A DNA stretch of 64,000 bases from Chrysoporthe austroafricana (Eukaryota; Ascomycota; Sordariomycetes; Diaporthales; Cryphonectriaceae). Below are positions 56,572 to 64,000 of this stretch, in pieces. Both the position numbers and the translations under genes were made by a program. Within the stretch, counting starts at the first letter, position 1; each line of letters opens with the position of its first letter. The DNA is taken from NCBI GenBank assembly GCA_001051155.2, contig JYIP02000006.1, positions 4,030,001-4,094,000 of the forward strand, written 5' to 3'. The notes under the pieces were generated by a model, which searched no databases, was not told the DNA's origin, and worked only from the letters and a program-made list of their open reading frames with translations.

Positions 56572-57704
56572 ATGGACCCCGGCTCTGAACAACAAATATT
56601 ATCCAACTTGGGCTCATCGGCTAGTTCCAGCCTCACTTCAGTTAAACGGAGGACAAGAGTTCACCACGACGATGGACCACCATTCCCGTTCCGTTCTCTT
56701 CCGTTAGAGCTTCGACTGCAAGTCCTCCGATATACGCACCTCGGACCTGCGGCAACCGGCGACTATGATCCTAACTTCGAACGCCTGTTAATTCGCGACG
56801 GGAAACTCGAACCAGGGTTATACATTTTCATGCTAAAGACATCGATATCAGCATGGTTCGTCTTGTCTTCAGAGATATCGCAAGCTTGTCTTCTCTAAGC
56901 ATTGTCCGAAATCTGACTGTCACGAATAGCTGCCGCCCCTGGAGGCCTCGCAGCGCCCCGCTACGTCACACCTGCGCTCCGCGCTGCCGCTGCCGTGTTC
57001 TGCCTACAGCGCTCTTTCTTGTCGATCGTCAAATGTACCAAGAAGCAGCTATCGAAGTTTTCTATCCTAACGCCTTTTTCGATTTTTATGGGGATGACTT
57101 GCGCGTCACGCTTTCCTTTTTACGTGATACCCTCCCGCGAAAAGCCTTTGTGCGGATTCGACGCATCAAGTCCACCATGACTGTAGGACAATGCGAAGGG
57201 TGGGCCGACGGTGCCCTCGCATGTGGTTATCCTGAAAGAATTCTCCGTGATCTTACGAGGGTGTATTGTGCAGGCAATTCGCGCCCTGCATTAGATCACC
57301 AGACTGGTTGGCGAGCGATCTTGGCTTTCCTTGCGAAATATGCAGACCTCTCACGGCTGAGCATGGTAATTGATTTCGAATTTTGCTCGTGGCGGTTTCT
57401 CGATGGTGCTTTTGAAAGGGATCTTGATACGGATGGGATGTTTCGATTTGTATACGATTTCATAATCGATATAGTGACTGCAATATGTTGCTCTCTGAAG
57501 GGGCTCGGCGCTAGCAAGTTCAATATGGGTCTGTACAAAGGAATGGCTTCCTGGCTGGAAAGAGAGGTGCTGGGATATGGCGACGGACAGATTCCTCCAC
57601 CGCCAACGCGCCGGGGACCCCAACCATATTGGGGACCCCCACCGTGGCACGATCTGGGTCGAAGGCTGGAAGGATCAAACTATACTCAGACTCCCGATAC
57701 ATAA
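56572..57704 (+). CDS. F-box-like hypothetical protein, two exons
   Basis: Exon 1 (56572-56816) encodes MDPGSEQQ and FPFRSLPLELRLQVLRYTHL, a degenerate F-box-like LP-x-EL-x-x-x-I-L segment. A likely 56-nt intron (56817-56872) has GT at its start, TGCTAAAG as branch region and TCTTCAG at its end. Splicing joins the frame to the second exon, giving about 358 residues with no stop. Exon 2 has a Cys/Arg patch (CAPRCRCRVLPTALFLVDRQ) and MYQEAAIEVFYPNAFFDFYG. It ends with a Pro-rich tail. I recall related F-box-type proteins in Sordariomycetes. It would act as a substrate adaptor of SCF ubiquitin ligases if the F-box is real. An in-frame upstream ATG at 56530 is possible. Confidence 0.65.
56817..56872 (+). 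other. Predicted intron of the F-box-like gene
   Basis: GTTATAC at the donor is a weak match to fungal GTATGT. TGCTAAAG lies about 35 nt before the acceptor TCTTCAG. Removing 56 nt keeps phase 2 and fuses two good frames, one of which otherwise ends at 56898. Length is typical for filamentous fungi. Confidence 0.6.
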
Positions 57705-58643
57705 TTCTGAGAGGGCTTTTAAGCTACAAGCAGATACTGCAATAGGGGACAGCTTTCGTCGTAATGAGCACACATCAAGCCGCGGGATCTAGTCGTACTG
57801 GTACTTGCATGGTCGATTGGCTTTATATTCAATAACATCTTGGCGGAGTATTACCCTGCCTATAAGCATCTCAACAGTTAATCCAGTGTTCTCAATGAGT
57901 GCAATCATCATTGGCCAATTGGATACAGTACTTGTGATAACACTACCATCTTCCGACAGCTGTAGACCATACGTGCATTTTCCGTCACTGGGAGTGGTCA
58001 CACCTTTAGCTATCGCGGACTACTTGTAGGGAACAATACTGGGATTGGCGACTGAAGAGTAATTAGAAGTCCATCTGATAGTAGGAAATAATCTAATCTT
58101 GTTATATATCCAATTATTCGATCTGCATTACGTTAGATCACTTCTGATTTTAGTAATTCGAATGATCTAAACTCATAATCCTAGTCATTGCATATAGAAT
58201 CATAAATGCCTGAGATTCCTATACAATAGAATTGGTACAGGCTGTATTGGCAGGACGCAAGGCAGCGGGCTTCATAAAAAGTCTGAGCTCCTTGGAGGTG
58301 TTTAGCATTGTCTAGAGCTCGTTATTAATAGCTGCGACTTAAGACATCAAATACACAGCAGCCTACTACCATGTCAAAAAACATACTCAATCATACTATA
58401 ATACCAGTCGCTGGGACTCAAGCCATAAGACAGCCTCCAGACCATATCAGCCTGTCAGATTAGACCTAGTTTCTTACAGTATCTAGCTCTTGATAGAAAT
58501 GCGAGTCCGGCTATGCACAGGCCCACACATCTCGAACCCCGCTTCAATCTGCACCTTGGGTTTCGGCTTTCTATATGCAACTTGAAGAGGCATAACGACA
58601 CTCTAGCACCTCATCTTCCCTACGCGCTACTTTATCGGGCAGA
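57705..58643. other. Intergenic region; one small minus-strand ORF of unknown status
   Basis: A 70-codon minus-strand frame (57789-58001) reads KCTYGLQLSEDGSVITSTVS, then IENTGLTVEMLIGRVILRQD. It shows protein-like composition but no start context or family I recognise, so it could be a gene fragment. The rest, 58030-58500, is AT-richer with no supported gene. It should hold the promoter of the HET gene. Confidence 0.4.
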
Positions 58644-60803
58644 ATGTCTGCAACATCTTACGAGGCTCGCGTCTTTCACTTTTCACTTTGCGAATGCAGC
58701 GACTATGAATCCCAGCATCTCAGCGTGCGTGAACAAACTGTGGCTCTGGAGCGAGGGAGGGCTGTGGCTATCTCGTACACCTGGGGAGAGTGGGACCGAG
58801 AGCCGCGAAGCATCGGTCATTTCTCAGACGGAAAAATTTCGAGTCTCACCTTGGGGCTTGAGTGGGATCTCGAGGGCTTTCGTTTAACACTGGACAACAT
58901 ATGTCGGCAAAGCCACAGCGTTCCGTGTTGGATCGACCAGTTATCTATCCGGCAGGACGACCCGGTCGAGGTCAAAGCCACTCTCGCCAAGATTCCTGAT
59001 ATCTATCGCACCTTAGATGTCGTCGTGCTCATGCCTGGTGCCATGTGCGAGTGTGTTGGGCAGCCTGGTATGGAGGACTACACTTCTGGTCGCTTCTCAC
59101 TGGCCCAGGAAAGATGGGTCAAGTGCTATAACAATATCAGCCACTCGGCTTGGTTCCGACGGATATGGACGCGACAGGAGTTTCTTTATGCGCAGCGCAT
59201 ACAAGTTGTCTGGACATCGCCTGGAGCGTTGGCCTGTCCGATCAGTGCTGAGGTGCCCGGTGCCCACAGCAGCTCAGACATGGATGTCTTGTTCGACAAC
59301 TTGAACTACTCGGTCAAGATCCTATGCGGAAAATTGCGCGCAGCAGCCAACCAGGTCTTCCAAGATGAGGGTTCCGCCGAGAGAGCTGCGGTAGAAGCGG
59401 TACGGCGCGAGAATGAAACATTCCTGCATGCGTCCGTCAGGCAAGAGTTGGGCTTCGAATGTGCCAAGTGCGTGACAAACGCACAGTCGGCTATGATGCT
59501 CTGGACGTACGAGTCAATGGATTTTGAGGAGCGGCAAAAGACGCTGCTACTGTTCAAATTTCTTCGCGGCGACACCATGACCCGGGCAGATGCCGACAGC
59601 TCGTCTGAGATCTCGGACGCCGCCCGGCTAGACAGATTCCTGGTTCGACTTGACTTTATGGGCCGGCCAGGTATGGACCGCTCCGCCACGGAGGAGCGCG
59701 ATCTTGTGGTCGCCGTCTGGGTGGACTGCCCAGGGTACGTGATACCGGGTCACTATAAAACATCAAGGCTGCCAGCCCTCCTTGAAGACGCCATCTGTCA
59801 GCTCGAACAGAATTGGGGCCTCTCGGTCTTTACGACGGCACCCTCCGGTGTCTTTGATCAAGCAACACCCGCATCGCTTGTATGGAGACCGACCAAGTCG
59901 ATGGATACTGCGAGGCGTCGTCTGTATACTTCGTCCACAGAAGTATATAACGTTCTTTCCTGTGGGGCTGGTCTCTCGTTCCGGGTACTGGACCTGGCGG
60001 ACCAGAAAGATCATCAAGCTCTAGTTCCAGAGAGCCTCACTCCAAGTCATGTCGTGGACTTGGAAAGTGAGTTCTTCAGCGAGGTCCCGTCAACGGCATT
60101 TCCGCGCACCTACGAGCTTATAATGTCGATCTGCCGATACTGGCCAGAAGCCTACCGACTCCCGTTCTTTGCTTTCCTTGAAAACTTAACTGAGTGGTTC
60201 CGGTCAGAAGCTATCTCACAACTGCAGAAACCTATTCTGGATATGTACAGGCAAATTGCAATGACAGATCCTATAGCACCATGGCCCGCGGACATAAACC
60301 CTCCGATGATGGGAGACTTCCACGCAGCTATTTATATTCTTGTCTTTCGCTTATTGGGCTGGCATGCACAAGTTTTTTCAGACCGACAACGGCCTCGCCT
60401 CATCCTCGACCACGGGTCTCAGCACGGGAACCCGCCAAGGATTGGCTTGTCGGTACTTGATTACCGGGATTCTGGTCATCCTCAAACTTTCTCGGCCGTG
60501 GTCTCGCAAACGGACACTCCAGGCGATCTAGCCCGGCCAATATATGAAGTCACGCTGAAACAGCCAGGAGAGCCACGTCCAGAGACATGTACAATTAATA
60601 TGGTTACGGGCGTATGGATCCAGCCACAGTATGGCTTCTCGACTAAGCACTGCGCCCGGCTCGCTTCTCGAAGTATTGAAGTGGTGCCGCCTGCAGTACA
60701 AATCTCTTCTTCTGGCCTCGAAGAGATTGTGCAGGAGTCTGAGGAAGATTTGGAGGGAGATTCTGAGGAATGGTCGTCAACAAGTTCAAAAGAGCAGTTG
60801 TAG
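58644..60803 (+). CDS. HET-domain (heterokaryon incompatibility) protein
   Basis: An intact single-exon gene of 719 residues. The N-terminal HET domain includes VAISYTWGEWD (about residues 41-51) and CWIDQLSIRQDD (95-106). IPDIYRTLDVVVLMPGA and AWFRRIWTRQEF (169-180) follow. These are the conserved HET blocks, and the fold is related to TIR domains. The remaining 500 residues show no repeat or NACHT motif, and the tail is acidic (EESEEDLEGDSEEWSSTSS-like). HET proteins trigger cell death when incompatible fungi fuse and act as allorecognition effectors. The ATG at 58644 opens the frame closest to the HET domain. No RIP damage is seen although the gene is only 2.5 kb from the RIPed block. Confidence 0.9.
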   Translation: MSATSYEARVFHFSLCECSDYESQHLSVREQTVALERGRAVAISYTWGEWDREPRSIGHFSDGKISSLTLGLEWDLEGFRLTLDNICRQSHSVPCWIDQLSIRQDDPVEVKATLAKIPDIYRTLDVVVLMPGAMCECVGQPGMEDYTSGRFSLAQERWVKCYNNISHSAWFRRIWTRQEFLYAQRIQVVWTSPGALACPISAEVPGAHSSSDMDVLFDNLNYSVKILCGKLRAAANQVFQDEGSAERAAVEAVRRENETFLHASVRQELGFECAKCVTNAQSAMMLWTYESMDFEERQKTLLLFKFLRGDTMTRADADSSSEISDAARLDRFLVRLDFMGRPGMDRSATEERDLVVAVWVDCPGYVIPGHYKTSRLPALLEDAICQLEQNWGLSVFTTAPSGVFDQATPASLVWRPTKSMDTARRRLYTSSTEVYNVLSCGAGLSFRVLDLADQKDHQALVPESLTPSHVVDLESEFFSEVPSTAFPRTYELIMSICRYWPEAYRLPFFAFLENLTEWFRSEAISQLQKPILDMYRQIAMTDPIAPWPADINPPMMGDFHAAIYILVFRLLGWHAQVFSDRQRPRLILDHGSQHGNPPRIGLSVLDYRDSGHPQTFSAVVSQTDTPGDLARPIYEVTLKQPGEPRPETCTINMVTGVWIQPQYGFSTKHCARLASRSIEVVPPAVQISSSGLEEIVQESEEDLEGDSEEWSSTSSKEQL

Positions 60804-61086
60804 CACTATGGAGAGCAGAGTGTAACGATCACTGCTTGTAACAATGTATCAAGTTTCTCAAAGGATTTATGCTAGGCAACAGCGATGAAAAATTATCTTT
60901 ATTAGAGGTGAGGCTATGTTTGGTCTGACCCACATAATACTTGAATTAACATCTGAAGAGCTATAAGAGAATATTTTCAACCAACCAAAGTCCATCTTTA
61001 TATTTAGCTCTTCAAGTTAGTTTACTATTACCTCGCATTGTAAACTAACAAGTCAGGTATATGATTATACAAATCACCCAAATGAC
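60804..61086. other. HET gene 3' flank
   Basis: AT-rich sequence with no gene. AATAA-like and TTTAT strings could serve polyadenylation, but nothing specific can be fixed. Confidence 0.4.
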
Positions 61087-61542
61087 TTGGAATTGATATT
61101 TCCCATTGCCAGGCCTGGGTTCTCCAGTCCTTTATATACAACTCTGTTGGATTGCGAGTGCCTCTGCTGCAGTCCATGGATAATTGCATCGACATTTAAA
61201 AACCTACAGGATCTAGCATCTAGTTCTTTAGTGTCTACATCAACAACTATGTCTCTGAGAATCGGTTCCGCAGAGATCTGGCAGCAAGGTCTCATCCTCA
61301 CTCGCTCCAAGGAGTGTACAGAGGCTGCTATCTCGGGTATCAAGGCTTACCACGATGTTAAAGATTCTGAGAAGCAGAGAGTGAGCCTGGAGTTCATCTA
61401 TATGGACTTGATGGATTTTGACACCGTTAAGACAGCCGCTCAGGGTTTTCTTAATCAGGATGGTCCGGATGGACGCCTGGACATAATTACTGTAAATCAA
61501 TTTCCCGTTCTTGCTAGCTTTTCTATTCTACTGGGACCATAA
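61087..61542 (+). pseudogene. Short-chain dehydrogenase/reductase fragment
   Basis: The frame holds LILTRSKECTEAAISGIKAY, then VSLEFIYMDLMDFDTVKTAA and QGFLNQDGPDGRLDIITVN. This matches SDR segments: an arginine-type cofactor-specifying loop, then the DL-S-x2-S-V-x2-A-A motif, then RLDVL-x-NNAG. The glycine-rich TG-x3-GIG start, the NNAG end and the catalytic Ser-Tyr-x3-Lys are absent. The frame runs out just before the repeat copy at 61.7 kb. It is therefore a truncated remnant, and the first 30 or so residues are probably not native. Confidence 0.55.
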
Positions 61543-61679
61543 GCATTACGTTTGCGAAGTTGTTAATCTCTATCAATATCCATCGCAGAAGAAGGAATTG
61601 CTCTAGGACTTGGAATACTGACATAGTGATAATTTCATAAAACGACCAATAACCAGGCTTCGAACTCTGGACGGAGCAA

Positions 61680-61950
61680 TTCTCGCCTGGACTAAAAACA
61701 CACCATCAATGTGATTGCGGTATTCTCCTGCAGCTGTGTTTGGATACTTAGGTATCTCTGGTCTCTATTCACCTTTCATTGTGATATGTTTCATCGCGGC
61801 CGCCGTGATTATCTGAAGGCCCAAGAGCCAGAGAGTAAGTTTACTGTAAGTCTTGCAAGCCTATCCCGCCGATCTTGATCATGAGATTCAAGGACAACAT
61901 AAACTACATGATGCTTCTTGCCATGCTAAGATATTGTTCCTTATATTCGA
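61680..61950. repeat. Uninterrupted copy of the old repeat (empty-site relative)
   Basis: It aligns with 11460-11577 up to GAAGGC and then directly with 56060 onward, with CCAAG (61821-61825) at the point where the other copy carries the 44-kb insertion. It is less RIPed than the left-hand copy: GTGATTG versus GTAATTG, CATTGTGATATG versus TATTACGATATA. It may be a solo LTR. It truncates or follows the SDR fragment. Confidence 0.75.
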
Positions 61951-62467
61951 ATCTTTTACTCTTAATTATAATCAGCCATTGAAGTATCTTCTCGGATTTT
62001 AAGCCCGCACCACCTTCGGAAGTGAGCCTCGACAGGTCCGCTCTGTTGAATACCCGACGCAAAACCTGAGGCTTCTCAATTCCTCTCGACTGAAATCTGA
62101 CATGCAGTTGATGAGCCCTCACCGCTCGAGGCTGATGCGCCCGTGCGGCAAGCTGTAAGGCGCAGCATCTGCTGAGTGAGTCACTCGCTAGTCCACACCG
62201 GTGTGAGATTTTGTAAGCCGTGCCGAAGCCACACGTCCGCATTCAGACTTATGACGAACAAAGGAAATTTGCTTACTTTCTTACACTCAGCTGAATAGCA
62301 TCGTCATGGTGAAATGTTGAAACCTGCTGCGGACCTGTAGTCTCATTTTACTTCGAGTGAGTGCAACTCAAGCGCAATTGCGAGACTGAAGTCTCAATTC
62401 TCGACTCAGTATCCGTCCGCAAGATTAGATTGGTTACTCCTAGGTCGCAAAGTCGAGCAGAGACAAG
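61951..62467. other. Intergenic region upstream of R3H gene
   Basis: No convincing gene. A minus-strand frame at 61904-62242 lacks motifs. GC content rises from about 62000, so promoter elements of the next gene probably lie at 62250-62467, but none can be named. Confidence 0.4.
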
Positions 62468-63679
62468 ATGGTTCATTTCTTGGACTGCCCACCAGAAATA
62501 CGTCAAGTCATCGTGTCTTACCTGTTGCCCAGAGAGATACACGCCATTGGATCCATCTCGAGGACGTCGGCTCTTCTCCCACTTGTCCTGTCATGCAAGA
62601 CAATCAGATCTGACATCCATGAACTCTTCGCCTCCTGGTCGCCGACGTTCCGCTTCGAGCGACCCCAAGACATTGCCGGCGTAAACAGAGGCACCGAAGC
62701 ATTGGAGGTCCGCACCCTCAGTCTACGTGTCTTCGCGGAGACAGACGTCAAGGAGCTCATTCACGGATGCGGTCCCTGGTACGACGGGATGGACGACATG
62801 ATGCCGTGGATCGATGGCGTCAGCGACCTGCCAACAGCCGGGGTCACGAAGGTCATTATAGACCTGACGCCGGCGCCGACATGGATGGCACAGAAGCGGC
62901 CCGACTGGGTCAGGGCGACAGTCATTGACAGGCGCTGCAAGCTGTTCCTCCAGAACTGCAGCGCTGCTATCCTGCAGTTGTTCACAGCGCTCTCCCACAA
63001 GTACGACAGGAGCGTCCTCATCCAGCTCGGCGGCGAGGTGGGGTGGAAGTCTCGGCACGTGATAGACGATATCGCTGCATCAAGCGCAGAGGTGAAGTCA
63101 TTGCAGCGCGACGACAGGAAGGTGGAGTTCACGGGCTCCTGGCTGCGCGGGGGGAGAGAGATCCCGGTGCACTTGTCGCTTCCACAGATCAGCTGCCGCT
63201 GGGGCGTCCCGACGAGAGGAGGAAGGGAGAATACAGGATGGGAATCCGAGCGGCAGCGGTTCAGGCTCATGGCGGAACGTGGCGACCGGCCGAGCCATCC
63301 TGGACTGGATCTGGGCATCCTGGAGCCTGTGGACTGGTCCAAGAACTCGAGCACGTCGTACTACATCAACGCTCGTGATGATGAGAGGGCAGCGAGCGAC
63401 ACGCTGACCCAGATCCTTGCCTTTGCTGCGGAGAGAGGCCGGCCATGCGCCGGGGCTTTTCATGATTTCCCTCCGGCGACCAAGGAGAGGCGGAGATTGA
63501 TACATGATCTGGCCAAGGACTTGGGCCTGGGGAGCGAGAGCGTAGGCGATGAAAGGGAGAAGTTTGTCAGAATCACGGCTAGAGCCCTTCCCTCATCCGA
63601 TGTGGCCTGCGCGCCTGATCCCTCGTGCATAGGGACGACTGCGAGCGGCATAAATAGACCTATAGGATCCGCAGCTTGA
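62468..63679 (+). CDS. F-box-like protein with C-terminal R3H domain
   Basis: An intact 403-codon frame. The N-terminus MVHFLDCPPEIRQVIVSYLL is F-box-like (LP-x-E-I-x2-I-x-S-Y-L), followed by a Leu-rich stretch. Near residues 325-370 the sequence FHDFPPATKERRRLIHDLAK then DLGLGSESVGDEREKFVRIT matches the R3H domain. That includes its R-x3-H signature (RRLIH) and the L-x-SES-x-GD loop. R3H domains bind single-stranded nucleic acids. The pairing with an F-box-like start is uncommon. Codon use is GC-rich and there is no RIP. Confidence 0.75.
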   Translation: MVHFLDCPPEIRQVIVSYLLPREIHAIGSISRTSALLPLVLSCKTIRSDIHELFASWSPTFRFERPQDIAGVNRGTEALEVRTLSLRVFAETDVKELIHGCGPWYDGMDDMMPWIDGVSDLPTAGVTKVIIDLTPAPTWMAQKRPDWVRATVIDRRCKLFLQNCSAAILQLFTALSHKYDRSVLIQLGGEVGWKSRHVIDDIAASSAEVKSLQRDDRKVEFTGSWLRGGREIPVHLSLPQISCRWGVPTRGGRENTGWESERQRFRLMAERGDRPSHPGLDLGILEPVDWSKNSSTSYYINARDDERAASDTLTQILAFAAERGRPCAGAFHDFPPATKERRRLIHDLAKDLGLGSESVGDEREKFVRITARALPSSDVACAPDPSCIGTTASGINRPIGSAA

Positions 63680-64000
63680 GGGGGGGGGGGTTCGGGTATA
63701 CAAGATTTTGGAGACCAAATAGCCATGATCTAACGCCTATACTAATGTTATTGTTTTATAAATCGTCCCCATAATGTTTCCAGAACGAATTTCAGTTGTG
63801 AATGGGATTGTTTAGAAAATGGAAGAAGTTGGCCTTGTACTGCTAGGAGTGAGATACAGGCAAAGTTTACTGCCTGCTCGCACACTTCGGCTAGCACTTG
63901 TTGAACACTTAGCCCCCTCGGAGACATTATTTTGATCTGGAGGGAGAAAATCATGAATGGCATAGGTCTGAGTATAAGTTTTCACATCTCTACTGTACAA
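63680..64000. other. 3' flank of R3H gene with poly-G run
   Basis: A run of ten or more G lies just after the stop (about 63679-63690). The rest is AT-richer, with minus-strand open frames of no recognised content that run off the window. Confidence 0.4.

Noticed and set aside
56853..57704. Separate gene starting at the ATG at 56853
   Set aside because: That ATG lies inside the predicted intron. Splicing joins the frame to the upstream exon with an F-box-like start.
58513..58887. Alternative 124-codon ORF overlapping the HET gene start
   Set aside because: A shadow frame. The HET motifs lie in the other frame.
61655..61690. Possible tRNA (GGCTTCGAACTCTGG)
   Set aside because: Only a T-loop-like string is present. 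No D-arm or acceptor pairing on either strand.

Overview
The window is almost certainly from a filamentous ascomycete (Pezizomycotina). Support comes from an intact HET-domain gene, a short GT-AG intron, F-box-like and R3H genes, FunK1 and DUF3435/DUF3723 family relics, and heavy repeat-induced point mutation (RIP). From 1 to about 56.2 kb almost every readable gene is broken by TAA/TAG/TGA at places where Gln, Arg or Trp codons belong, and key residues carry C-to-T or G-to-A changes (His to Tyr, Asp to Asn). From about 56.3 kb to the end the DNA is GC-normal and holds intact genes.

Layout. 1-4.3 kb: a Ty3/gypsy element on the minus strand (gag, protease, RT, RNase H), cut by the window edge. 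4.5-11.2 kb: a second gypsy element on the plus strand, a chromovirus with a C-terminal chromodomain and an antisense Cys/coiled-coil ORF near its 3' end. 11.46-11.58 kb: half of an older repeat. 11.578-56.059 kb: a composite bounded by two copies of one LTR and by the 5-bp duplication CAAAG. Its copia-type coding part is at 50.4-55.8 kb on the minus strand. The other half of the old repeat follows at 56.06 kb, and a copy without the insertion lies at 61.7-61.95 kb.

Inside the copia element, between about 12.9 and 49.4 kb, sits a block of roughly 36.5 kb that looks like a RIP-killed Starship, the fungal giant cargo transposon class. A DUF3435 tyrosine-recombinase (captain) relic begins close to its left edge and points inward. 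Behind it lie relics of the genes repeatedly reported as Starship cargo: DUF3723, a ferric reductase and a patatin-like phospholipase. Ankyrin-repeat proteins, a FunK1 kinase, another kinase-like gene, two MADS-like fragments, a chromodomain/AT-hook protein and several unrecognised genes are also present. At least six tandem-repeat arrays are scattered through the block, several of them still GC-rich.

Right flank: a two-exon F-box-like gene (56.57-57.70 kb), a 719-residue HET-domain gene (58.64-60.80 kb), a truncated short-chain dehydrogenase fragment (61.09-61.54 kb), a repeat copy, and an F-box-like/R3H gene (62.47-63.68 kb).

All coordinates of decayed genes are approximate, because frames were followed through stops and indels by eye. 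Family assignments come from motif recognition, not from database searches.
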